Below are positions 49,422 to 57,000 of a DNA stretch of 64,000 nt, in pieces. The notes beneath the pieces were generated by a model that was given only the letters and a program-made list of their open reading frames with translations, searched no databases and was not told the origin of the DNA. The position numbers and the translations under genes are program-made. Source of the DNA: Luteococcus sp038433155 (lineage in GTDB: Bacteria > Actinomycetota > Actinomycetes > Propionibacteriales > Propionibacteriaceae); the NCBI RefSeq assembly GCF_038433155.1, contig NZ_JBCDMW010000026.1, positions 34,637-98,636 on the forward strand, read 5' to 3'. Each line of letters opens with the position of its first letter. Position 1 is the first letter of the stretch.

Positions 49422-49991
49422 ATGACCCTTCTTGAGCACGACGTGTTGATCATTGACCAGGTGACCGGCTTCTTCACCAATGACTTCGCGATCCACGACG
49501 CCCAGGGCATCCCGGTGGGCATCATCACCACGGGCGGCTCGGCGCTGTCCCGGTCCTTCCTCGGCTCGCGACAGCTCACCGTCGTCGAGTCCGATGGCCG
49601 GCCGCTGCTCACGGTGGACGACGTCCCCAACCTCGGCCGGGACACCTTCGCCCTGCTGGGCCCCGACGGCCAGCGCTTCGCCGAGGTGGTCAAGCAGTTC
49701 ACCCTGTTCTCCAAGCACCTGACCGTGCAACTGGCCGACGAGAAGCTGGAACTGCGCGGCAGCTTCTGGGAACGAGAGTTCACCGTCGCGGGCAGCCAGG
49801 GACAGGCGGCCCAGGTCTCCCGCTCCTGGCCCGGGATCGGAGCCGCCCTGCTCGGCCGGGAACGCTATGCCCTGGGCTTCGCCGGGGAACTGCCACACCA
49901 CCTGCGCGCGGCCACCGTGGGCGCCGTGCTGGCGCTGGATCTGATCCGCGCCAAGGAGAGCTCCGCGGCCTCCGCCGGCTCCAGCAGTTGA
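49422..49991 (+). CDS. LURP-one-related / scramblase-like protein
   Basis: A 189-residue cytosolic protein of the Tubby C-terminal-like (LURP-one, phospholipid scramblase-like) fold. It reads MTLLEHDVLIIDQVTGFFTNDFAIHDAQGIPVGIITTG, then LTVVESDGRPLLTVDDV, FAEVVKQFTLFSKHLTVQLAD and LELRGSFWEREFTV, successive strands of the 12-stranded barrel with its central hydrophobic helix near ALLGRERYALGFAG. A regulatory or membrane-associated role is likely but not established for bacterial members. AGGAC lies just before the ATG. It is a single gene, convergent with the glycosyltransferase. Confidence 0.78.
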   Translation: MTLLEHDVLIIDQVTGFFTNDFAIHDAQGIPVGIITTGGSALSRSFLGSRQLTVVESDGRPLLTVDDVPNLGRDTFALLGPDGQRFAEVVKQFTLFSKHLTVQLADEKLELRGSFWEREFTVAGSQGQAAQVSRSWPGIGAALLGRERYALGFAGELPHHLRAATVGAVLALDLIRAKESSAASAGSSS

Positions 49992-50047
49992 CGGCCCGAC
50001 AGGGGAAGCCGGGCGGGCGGCGGCCCACCCGCTTCCTCACCAGATGT

Positions 50048-51043
50048 TCAGCTGAGCTTGGGCCGCGGCGGGTCCACCGGGCCCATCGTGTGACGCTTCT
50101 GCCACTGGGCATTGCGCCGCTCCATCACGCCCTGGGTGACCCGTGAGGGCAACACCCCCAGCAGAGCCAGCCGCATGATCGCCGGGTTCACGGTGTCCCT
50201 CAGCACCGGCTTCAGGGCGGCCCGGGAGTCGGCGGGCTTGCCCTCGATCAGCGCCACCCGAGCCAGCGTCGTCGACGTCTGCTCCATCGCCGAGAGCAGT
50301 GCCGGGCGGTCGAAGATCGCCGCATCCGGCAGCGCATCCTCCAGCGCCACCAGCCGGCCCTTCAGCTGGCGCGCGTAGTTGGTGGCCGAGTCGGTGGCGG
50401 GGTGCACCCGGTAGCGGACCAGCCGCTCCGCGACATGGTAGGCCGCCGCACCGTGACGCGCCGCCTCCAACAGAATGTGCAGGTCAAAGGCGGTTTCGGT
50501 GTCCTCCCGCACGGCATTCCAGTCCAGGGCGGAGGTCCGCAGGACGGTGGCATTGAGCGCCACGACGCCGTGCACCAGCAGGCTGTTCAGCGGCCGGTAC
50601 ATCCCCTCCACCAGCTGGCCATAGCCGTGGGACTCGTCCTGCTGCTGCTGCACGCCCTCCAGCGACTCCCCGTCCGGCCCGATCCACCGCATGTCGGTGA
50701 ACGCAAAGGCCGCCTCGGGATGTTCCCGCAGGGCCTGCACGCAGCGACCCAGGTAGCTGGGCTCGAATTCATCGTCGTCGTCCAGCTTGGTGACGAACTC
50801 ACTCTCTGCGGCCCGGAATCCCTCCAGCGAATTCCTGACCAGGCCAAGGTTGTGCTCCCGGGGCACGTAGACCAACCGCGGATCATTCAGACTCTCCACG
50901 AACTTGCGCGTCGTACCCGAGTTGGCGTTGTCACAGATCAAAGCTGTGAAGTCCTTGAACTCTTGCTGAAGCAGCGACCCGATCGCCTTCGGCAGGTATT
51001 CCTGACGAAGATAGGTCGGCATGACGACCGTGACAGCGGCCAT
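50048..51043 (-). CDS. Glycosyltransferase family 2
   Basis: A 331-residue GT-A enzyme. The start MAAVTVVMPTYLRQEYLPKAIGSLLQQEFKDFTALICDN is the GT2 nucleotide-sugar site, and KLDDDDEFEPSYLGRCV carries the DxD metal motif (DDDD near 88-91). The mid part has MRWIGPDGESLEG and EDTETAFDLHILLEAARHG, the last typical of acceptor-side Glu-Asp. No membrane segment. GGGGGA precedes the ATG. It lies divergent from the CDP-sugar cluster (195 bp) and may transfer that sugar to a surface glycan. Confidence 0.85.
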   Translation of the reverse strand: MAAVTVVMPTYLRQEYLPKAIGSLLQQEFKDFTALICDNANSGTTRKFVESLNDPRLVYVPREHNLGLVRNSLEGFRAAESEFVTKLDDDDEFEPSYLGRCVQALREHPEAAFAFTDMRWIGPDGESLEGVQQQQDESHGYGQLVEGMYRPLNSLLVHGVVALNATVLRTSALDWNAVREDTETAFDLHILLEAARHGAAAYHVAERLVRYRVHPATDSATNYARQLKGRLVALEDALPDAAIFDRPALLSAMEQTSTTLARVALIEGKPADSRAALKPVLRDTVNPAIMRLALLGVLPSRVTQGVMERRNAQWQKRHTMGPVDPPRPKLS

Positions 51044-51238
51044 AGTTCCCCCTGTATTACCTAGTCAGACCCGTTTTCTTCGCGTCTGGTTCCCCCATTG
51101 CCGGCCCATTGCCCGGCACGGCTGACAGTCCATCACATTCCGGGACCAGCCGTCTGTCGGATGACATGCCGCGGGCCTAGTGTTGCTGTCAGCGGGCCAC
51201 CGGGGGGTGGCCAGTCTTGAGATCGGGGGATCCAGCAA

Positions 51239-52012
51239 ATGAAGGCAGTGCTGTTGGCAGGCGGGTTGGGAACTCGCCTGAGCGAGGAAACTGGCACCAA
51301 GCCCAAACCCATGGTGGAGGTCGGCGGACAGCCGATCCTGTTCCACATCATGAACGAATATGCCGCCCACGGGATCGACGAATTCATCGTCTGCGCGGGC
51401 TACAAGGGGACCGTCATCAAGGACTGGTTCGCCAACTTCGCGATGCGCTACGCGGACGTCACCTTCGACCTGAGCACCGGTGAGCAGACGGTGCACAAGC
51501 GCGCCAACCTGCCGTGGAAGGTCACGGTGGTGGACACCGGCGGTGCGTCGATGACCGGCGGCCGGCTGCGCCGGGTGCGGGACTACATCGGCGACGAGAC
51601 CTTCTGCTTCACCTATGGCGACGGCGTCAGCGACGTCGACATCACCGCGACGATCGACTTCCACAAGGCCCAGGCCAAGCTGGCCACCATGACCGTGGTG
51701 CAGCCGCCCGGCCGCTTCGGTGCCATCACGCTGGGCAAGTGCGAATCCACCATCACCAGCTTCCAGGAGAAGCCGGACGGTGATGGTGCCTGGATCAATG
51801 GCGGCTACTTCGTCCTGGAACCGGGCGTGATCGACTACATCACCGACGACTCGACCGTCTGGGAGCAGGAGCCGCTGCGCAACCTGGCCACCGACGGGCA
51901 GCTCAACGCGTACAAGCACCAGGGCTTCTGGCAGCCCATGGACACTCTGCAGGACCGCAACAAACTCGAAAAGCTCTGGGCCGACGGCGTCGCGCCCTGG
52001 AAGGTGTGGTGA
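51239..52012 (+). CDS. rfbF: Glucose-1-phosphate cytidylyltransferase
   Basis: Nucleotidyltransferase of 257 residues making CDP-glucose from CTP and glucose 1-phosphate. The pyrophosphorylase motif is LAGGLGTRLSEETGTKPKPMVEVGGQPIL (6-34); FCFTYGDGVSDVDITATIDFHKAQAKLATMT and GAWINGGYFVLEPGVIDYI are RfbF-specific blocks; the end is HQGFWQPMDTLQDRNKLEKLW. GGGGGATCC lies upstream and TAGTGT near 51178 may be the promoter. It overlaps the next gene by 4 bp. RfbF normally feeds CDP-glucose 4,6-dehydratase (RfbG), which is not recognised here. Confidence 0.92.
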   Translation: MKAVLLAGGLGTRLSEETGTKPKPMVEVGGQPILFHIMNEYAAHGIDEFIVCAGYKGTVIKDWFANFAMRYADVTFDLSTGEQTVHKRANLPWKVTVVDTGGASMTGGRLRRVRDYIGDETFCFTYGDGVSDVDITATIDFHKAQAKLATMTVVQPPGRFGAITLGKCESTITSFQEKPDGDGAWINGGYFVLEPGVIDYITDDSTVWEQEPLRNLATDGQLNAYKHQGFWQPMDTLQDRNKLEKLWADGVAPWKVW

Positions 52013-53046
52013 AGAACATGAAGATTCTGGTGACCGGAACCGACGGCTACCTGGGTTGCCTCCTGGCCCCGACCCTGGCGGCCGAGGGCCACGAGGTGGT
52101 TGGCCTGGACACGGGCTTCTACAAGTACGGCTGGCTGTACAACGGCGTCGCGATGACCCCGCAGACCCTCAACAAGGACATGCGGGAGCTCACCGTCGCC
52201 GACTGCGAGGGCTTCGACGCCGTCGTGGCCATGGCGGAGCTGAGCAATGACCCCACCGGTGACCTGGTGGGCCCCATCACCTACGACATCAACCACAAGG
52301 GCTCGGTGCACGTCGCCGAGGTGGCCAAGCAGGCCGGCGTGCCGCGCTTCGTCTACATGTCCTCCTGCTCCGCTTATGGCGTGGCCGAGGGCGTAGCCGA
52401 CGAGACCAGCCAGGTCAACCCGCAGACCGCCTACGCCAAGTGCAAGGTGCTCACCGAGAACGACCTGTGGACCATGGCCGACGACAACTTCCACCCCACC
52501 GCGCTGCGCAACTCCACCGCCTACGGCGCCTCCCCGCGGCAGCGCTTCGACATCGTGCTGAACAACCTGTCCGGCCTGGCCTGGACCACCGGCAAGATCG
52601 CGATGACCTCCGACGGCACCCCGTGGCGCCCGATGGTGCACGGCCTGGACATCGCCAAGGCGATCCGCGCCGTCCTGGCCGCCCCGGTGGAGAAGGTGCA
52701 CTCGGAGATCTTCAACGTCGGCTCCAACAACCAGAACTACACCGTGCGCCAGATCGCCGAGACCGTGGCGCAGGAGTTCACCGGCTGTGAGCTGACCTTC
52801 GGTGAGCCCAGCGCGGACAACCGCTCCTACCGGGTGAACTTCGACAAGATCACCGACACCCTGGGCTACTCCACCGACTGGGACCTGGCCGCCGGCGCCA
52901 AGCAGCTGCACGAGGTCTTCGAGGCCATCCAGCTCACCCCGGAGATCTTCAACGGCCGCGGTCACACCCGGCTGAAGCAGATCGAGTACCTGCTGGAGAC
53001 CAAGCAGGTCACCCCGGACCTCTTCTGGACCAAGAAGGAGAACTGA
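52009..53046 (+). CDS. NAD-dependent epimerase/dehydratase (SDR family)
   Basis: Extended short-chain dehydrogenase of 345 residues. The NAD-binding motif GTDGYLG is near the N-terminus (MKILVTGTDGYLG), the active site is SSCSAYG ... YAKCK (Ser/Tyr-x3-Lys), and ALRNSTAYGASPRQRFDIVLNNLSGLAW and GSNNQNYTVRQIAETVAQEF follow the usual plan of UDP- or CDP-sugar modifiers. The GTG at 52009 overlaps the upstream stop (GTGA) with GGAAGG 4 nt upstream; the ATG at 52018 is an alternative. It may take the place of the CDP-glucose dehydratase, or act on its product. Confidence 0.85.
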   Translation: MKNMKILVTGTDGYLGCLLAPTLAAEGHEVVGLDTGFYKYGWLYNGVAMTPQTLNKDMRELTVADCEGFDAVVAMAELSNDPTGDLVGPITYDINHKGSVHVAEVAKQAGVPRFVYMSSCSAYGVAEGVADETSQVNPQTAYAKCKVLTENDLWTMADDNFHPTALRNSTAYGASPRQRFDIVLNNLSGLAWTTGKIAMTSDGTPWRPMVHGLDIAKAIRAVLAAPVEKVHSEIFNVGSNNQNYTVRQIAETVAQEFTGCELTFGEPSADNRSYRVNFDKITDTLGYSTDWDLAAGAKQLHEVFEAIQLTPEIFNGRGHTRLKQIEYLLETKQVTPDLFWTKKEN

Positions 53047-53048
53047 TC

Positions 53049-53594
53049 ATGGAGTGGACCCCCACCGAGGTCGACGGCTGCTGGGTCATCGACATCAAGC
53101 CGTTCAGCGATGACCGTGGCTTCTTCACCCGCACCTTCGACGCGAAGGAGTTTGCCGAGCACGGGCTGCCCACCGAGGTGGTGCAGGCCAACATGAGCGG
53201 CAATCACAAGAAGGGCACGATGCGCGGCATGCACCGCCAGATCGAGCCCGACGCCGAGGGCAAGCTGGTGCGCTGCGTCAAGGGCAGCATCGTCGACTGC
53301 TGTCTGGACCTGCGCGAGGACTCCCCCACCTTCGGCAAGAAGGTGATGGTGGAGCTCTCCGAGGACAACCACCGCGCCCTGTGGATCCCGCCCTACTGCG
53401 CCCACGGCTACCTCACCCTGACCGACGACACCCTGGTCACCTACCAGGTCTCCGGCTACTACGCCCCGCAGAGCGAACGTGGCCAGCGCTGGAATGACCC
53501 CGCCTTCGGCCTGGAGTGGCCGGTTGAGGTGGAGGTCATCAGCGAGAAGGACCAGAACTGGGCCGACTGGGATGGCAAGGAGATTCCCCAGTGA
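53049..53594 (+). CDS. rfbC: dTDP-4-dehydrorhamnose 3,5-epimerase-like protein (RfbC family)
   Basis: Cupin-fold sugar epimerase of 181 residues. Family blocks are DDRGFFTRTFDAKEFAEHGL, QANMSGNHKKGTMRGMHRQ (with catalytic His and Arg), KLVRCVKGSIVDCCLDLRED, WIPPYCAHGYLTLTDDTLVTYQVSGYY. Homologues epimerise C3/C5 of 4-keto-sugars bound to nucleotide. Here the nucleotide is presumably CDP, from the RfbF product. The gene starts 2 bp after the SDR stop and overlaps the next start as GTGA. Confidence 0.9.
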   Translation: MEWTPTEVDGCWVIDIKPFSDDRGFFTRTFDAKEFAEHGLPTEVVQANMSGNHKKGTMRGMHRQIEPDAEGKLVRCVKGSIVDCCLDLREDSPTFGKKVMVELSEDNHRALWIPPYCAHGYLTLTDDTLVTYQVSGYYAPQSERGQRWNDPAFGLEWPVEVEVISEKDQNWADWDGKEIPQ

Positions 53595-54898
53595 TCATCA
53601 CCGACACGCTGCTGCAGCGCGCCGAGCTGGCGCACCAGCCGATCCGGGTCGGCGTCGTCGGCCCGGGCTTCATGGCCCGCGGCATGATGAACCACATCCA
53701 CCACACCGTGCCCGGCATGGTGATCACCGCCGTCTACGCGCGCTCGCTGGACAAGGCACATGCCGCGCTGGACTACGCCGGCTACGGCAGTGACCAGGTG
53801 GTCGACGCGGACAATGCCGGTGCCGTGTCCGCCGCCGCCCGGCAGGGCAAGGTGGCCGTCACCGACGACCACACCGCCCTGTGCGCCTCCGACGAGGTCG
53901 ACGTCGTGGTGGATGCCACCGGCAGCGTCTTCTTCGGCGCGGAGCTGGCCCTGTGCGCCATCGAGCACGGCAAGCACCTGGTGCTGATGAATGCCGAGGT
54001 GGACGCCACCCTGGGCACCATCCTGTGCAAGAAGGCCGAGGCGGCCGGCGTCGTGTACACCGGCATGGACGGCGACCAGCCCGGCGTGCAGATGAACCTG
54101 ATCCGCTTTGTGCGCGGCCTGGGGCTCAACCCGCTGGTGGCCGGCAACATCAAGGGGCTGCAGGACGAGTACCGCAACCCCACCACCCAGGAGGGTTTCG
54201 CCAAGAAGTGGGGCCAGGACCCGCACATGGTGACCTCCTTCGCCGACGGCACCAAGGTCAGCGTCGAACAGGCGCTGGTGGCCAATGCCGCCGGCTTCTC
54301 GGTTCACCAGCGCGGCTGCCTGGGCCGGGACCACGAGGGCCACGTCGACGAGCTGACCGGGATGTATGACCTGGCCGAGCTCAAGGCCCTGGGCGGGGCG
54401 GTGGACTACGTCGTCAAGGCCAAGCCGGGCCCCGGCGTCTACGTCCTGGCCGAGCACGACGACCCGAAGCAGCAGCACTACCTCAACCTGTACAAGCTGG
54501 GCGAGGGACCGCTGTACTCCTTCTACGCCCCCTACCACCTGTGCCACTTCGAGGTGCCCAACACCATCGCGCGCGCCGCGCTGCTGGGGGACGCCTGCAT
54601 CAAGCCGCTGCCCGACGGTCCGCGGGTTGAGGTGGTGCCGATGGCCAAGCGGGACCTCAAGGCCGGTCAGGCCCTGGACGCCAAGGGTGGCTATGACTAC
54701 TACGGCGTGTGTGAGAAGGCGTCGATCCAGCGCGGGGAGAACCTGCTGCCGCTGGGCCTGGCCGAGGGCTGCGTCCTCAAGCGCGACATCGGCAAGGACG
54801 AGGTCATCTCCTGTGCCGACGTCGAGGTGCCCGAGGGTCGGCTGGCCGACCAGCTGCGCGCCGAGCAGGACGCCCTGTTCCCGGTGGTCCAGCGGTGA
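53591..54898 (+). CDS. NAD(P)-dependent dehydrogenase with C-terminal SAF domain
   Basis: A 435-residue protein. The N-terminal Rossmann fold (18-150, GVVGPGFMARGMMNHIHH) resembles homoserine-dehydrogenase-like or Gfo/Idh/MocA oxidoreductases, with VVVDATGSVFFGAELALCAIEHGKHLVLMNAEVDATLG. The C-terminal 70 residues (RGENLLPLGLAEGCVLKRDIGKDEVISCADVEV) form a SAF domain, also found in sialic-acid synthase and flagellar FlgA proteins. Proteins with this architecture occur in nucleotide-sugar clusters and are thought to act on an acyclic or branched sugar-derived substrate. It overlaps both neighbours (GTGA at each end). Confidence 0.8.
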   Translation: MIITDTLLQRAELAHQPIRVGVVGPGFMARGMMNHIHHTVPGMVITAVYARSLDKAHAALDYAGYGSDQVVDADNAGAVSAAARQGKVAVTDDHTALCASDEVDVVVDATGSVFFGAELALCAIEHGKHLVLMNAEVDATLGTILCKKAEAAGVVYTGMDGDQPGVQMNLIRFVRGLGLNPLVAGNIKGLQDEYRNPTTQEGFAKKWGQDPHMVTSFADGTKVSVEQALVANAAGFSVHQRGCLGRDHEGHVDELTGMYDLAELKALGGAVDYVVKAKPGPGVYVLAEHDDPKQQHYLNLYKLGEGPLYSFYAPYHLCHFEVPNTIARAALLGDACIKPLPDGPRVEVVPMAKRDLKAGQALDAKGGYDYYGVCEKASIQRGENLLPLGLAEGCVLKRDIGKDEVISCADVEVPEGRLADQLRAEQDALFPVVQR

Positions 54899-56133
54899 GC
54901 GCGCAGGCCGAAACGGGGCACCCGTACGACTACCTGGTGGTGGGGGCCGGCATCGTCGGCCTCGCCACCGCCCTCACCCTGCTGGAGAAGCGACCCGGCT
55001 CGTCCTTGCTGGTGGTGGACAAGGAGTCCCAGGTGGCCGCCCACCAGACCGGCCACAACTCCGGCGTGATCCACGCCGGCGTGTACTACGCGCCGGGCTC
55101 CAAGAAGGCGTCGTTCTGCAAGCAGGGCGCCCAGTGGACGCGCGACTTCTGCGACGCCAACGGGATTGCCTACCGCAACACCGGCAAGCTGATCGTGGCC
55201 ACCAATGAGCTGGAGCTGGAGCGGATGCACAAGCTCTTCGAGCGGGCCCAGCAGAACGAGTTGGACGTCGAGCTGATCGACGCCGACGAGTTGCGCCGCC
55301 GCGAGCCCAATGTGGTGGGCCTGGGCGCGATCGTGGTCAAGCAGACCGGCATCGTCGACTACCGGCAGGTGTGCGCCACCATGGCCGAGAAGATCGTCAC
55401 CCTGGGCGGCGAGGTGCGGCTGTCCACCCCGGTGCTGGGGATCCACGAGTCGCTGAGCGAGGTCTCGGTGGACCTGGGGTCGGCCGGGGGCACCGGCACC
55501 GATCGGGTCTACGCCAGCCAGTTGGTGGTCTGCGGCGGCATCCAGGCCGACCGGCTGGCCCGCCTGGCCGGGTTGGAGCCGGACTTCCAGATGGTGCCCT
55601 TCCGGGGCGAGTACTACCAGCTGGCGCCGCAGCACAATGACATCGTCAACGCGCTGATCTACCCGGTTCCGGACCCCGACCTGCCCTTCCTGGGCGTGCA
55701 CCTGACGCCGATGATGGACGGTTCGGTCACCGTCGGACCCAATGCGGTGATGGGATTTGCCCGGGAGGGCTACCCCAAGCTGTCCATCAAGCCGGGCGAC
55801 GTGGTGGACTTCGTGAAGTTCAAGGGCTTCTGGAAGCTGGCCAAGGGCATGCTGCGCACCGGGATCAAGGAGCAGTGGGACTCGCTGTACAAGCCCGCCT
55901 ACCTCAAGCGGGTGCAGAAGTACTGCCCCACGCTGACCACCGCGGACCTGGGCCCCTACCCGCCCGGCATCCGGGCGCAGGCGGTGCGGGCCGACGGCAC
56001 CATGGTGGAGGACTTCCACTTCCTGCAGACGGCGCGGATGCTGCACGTGTGCAATGCTCCGTCCCCGGCGGCCACCTCCGCTATGCCGATCGCGAACCAC
56101 ATCACCGAACAGGTTCTCGACGGCCGGTCCTGA
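54895..56133 (+). CDS. L-2-hydroxyglutarate oxidase-like FAD enzyme (LhgO family)
   Basis: FAD-dependent oxidase of 412 residues. FAD binding: YLVVGAGIVGLATALTLLEKRPGSSLLVVDKE. The active-site block HQTGHNSGVIHAGVYYAPGSKKASFC is conserved in LhgO and the related glycerol-3-phosphate oxidase-like group; MVPFRGEYYQL and GVHLTPMMDGSVTVGPNAV follow. Within the sugar cluster, however, it is more likely to oxidise a sugar-derived hydroxyacid or 2-hydroxy group than L-2-hydroxyglutarate. It overlaps the SAF gene stop as GTGA. Last gene of the coupled five-gene run. Confidence 0.85.
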   Translation: MSAQAETGHPYDYLVVGAGIVGLATALTLLEKRPGSSLLVVDKESQVAAHQTGHNSGVIHAGVYYAPGSKKASFCKQGAQWTRDFCDANGIAYRNTGKLIVATNELELERMHKLFERAQQNELDVELIDADELRRREPNVVGLGAIVVKQTGIVDYRQVCATMAEKIVTLGGEVRLSTPVLGIHESLSEVSVDLGSAGGTGTDRVYASQLVVCGGIQADRLARLAGLEPDFQMVPFRGEYYQLAPQHNDIVNALIYPVPDPDLPFLGVHLTPMMDGSVTVGPNAVMGFAREGYPKLSIKPGDVVDFVKFKGFWKLAKGMLRTGIKEQWDSLYKPAYLKRVQKYCPTLTTADLGPYPPGIRAQAVRADGTMVEDFHFLQTARMLHVCNAPSPAATSAMPIANHITEQVLDGRS

Positions 56134-56178
56134 CCTAGTGTGGTCATGTTCAACCAATTTGCTTGGGGGATTGTGACC

Positions 56179-56829
56179 ATGACCGACCATGACCATCTGG
56201 TGACCACCGGTGACAGCACCGAGGGTTTCGACACCCAGCACGGCGCGGGCTGGAAGGAACGGATCTCCGCTCCCCCACGTCGTGGCTGGGTGCGTGCCCT
56301 GACCGAGAAGGTGCCCCTGGTCGGACAGCTGCGCGAGGACATGCGCGCCAATGAGGGGCTGCTGCGCCCGGGTTTCCAGGCGCTGGCGGTCAACCGGGTG
56401 GGCGCCTGGGCGGCCACCGATCAGGCTCCGAAGCCGCTGCGTGCCCCCGCCCGGGTGATCAGCCGCGCCGGTCAGGTCATCTGCCGCAATGTCTACGGGA
56501 TCGACCTGCCGGAGACCGTGCAGGTGGGCCGACGGGTGCGGATCGTCGAACAACACGGCATTGTGATCCACCCCTTCAGCGTGATCGGCGACGACTGCAT
56601 CATCCGGCAGGGAGCCACCTTGGGCGCCATCTCCGGGGATCCGGAACGCTATGCGGGCGAGGCGCCCCGGCTGGGCCGCAATGTCTCCGTCGGGGTGAAT
56701 GCCTGCGTCCTGGGCGACGTGGAGATCGGCGACGACGTGCAGATCGGCCCCAATGCGACGGTGATGGACAATGTGCCGGCCCGCGCCGTGGTGCTCTCCC
56801 CCAAGTCCCGGGTGATGCGCCCCGAATAG
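56179..56829 (+). CDS. Serine O-acetyltransferase-like hexapeptide protein, paralogue of 7263-7895
   Basis: A 216-residue acetyltransferase. Residues about 50-95 (LVGQLREDMRANEGLLRPGFQALAVNRVGAW) parallel the first copy, and the left-handed beta-helix is complete: VGRRVRIVEQHGIVIHPFSVIGDDCIIRQGATLGAISGD, then RNVSVGVNACVLGDVEIGDDVQIGPNATVMDNV. The HGIVI active-site His is kept. The ATG at 56179 is chosen because GGGGGA lies 8 nt upstream; the GTG and ATG at 56140 and 56146 overlap the likely promoter (TAGTGT). Following a CDP-sugar cluster, it may O- or N-acetylate the sugar rather than serine. The terminator at 56948 follows. Confidence 0.8.
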   Translation: MTDHDHLVTTGDSTEGFDTQHGAGWKERISAPPRRGWVRALTEKVPLVGQLREDMRANEGLLRPGFQALAVNRVGAWAATDQAPKPLRAPARVISRAGQVICRNVYGIDLPETVQVGRRVRIVEQHGIVIHPFSVIGDDCIIRQGATLGAISGDPERYAGEAPRLGRNVSVGVNACVLGDVEIGDDVQIGPNATVMDNVPARAVVLSPKSRVMRPE

Positions 56830-56840
56830 TCGGCTGGCCA

Positions 56841-56863
56841 CCCCTCGACAGGCTCGGGGACCG
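56841..56863. repeat. REP-like sequence, second copy
   Basis: The motif CCCCTCGACAGGCTCGGGGA starts at 56841 and matches the copy at 38179 at all but one of 20 positions. It lies 12 bp after an acetyltransferase stop and forms an imperfect hairpin. A degenerate partner, GCCTGCCGAGGCC, lies at 56924-56936. Confidence 0.65.
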
Positions 56864-56947
56864 TGGTGGGCTTGAGCGGAGCCCGGTCACGGTGGCCGAG
56901 TTGACCCCACCACGGCGGCCAAGCCTGCCGAGGCCTTGACCAACAAC

Positions 56948-56984
56948 ACAGCGCCCGGATCCGCTTCCTGGATCCGGGCGCTGT
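56948..56984. terminator. Bidirectional terminator between the acetyltransferase and glyS
   Basis: ACAGCGCCCGGATCC (56948-56962) pairs perfectly with GGATCCGGGCGCTGT (56970-56984), a 15-bp stem with a 7-nt loop. It lies between convergent genes. The T tracts on both sides are weak (GTGTTTGTG and GTTGTTGGT). Confidence 0.75.
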
Positions 56985-57000
56985 GCCGTGTTTGTGCTGG

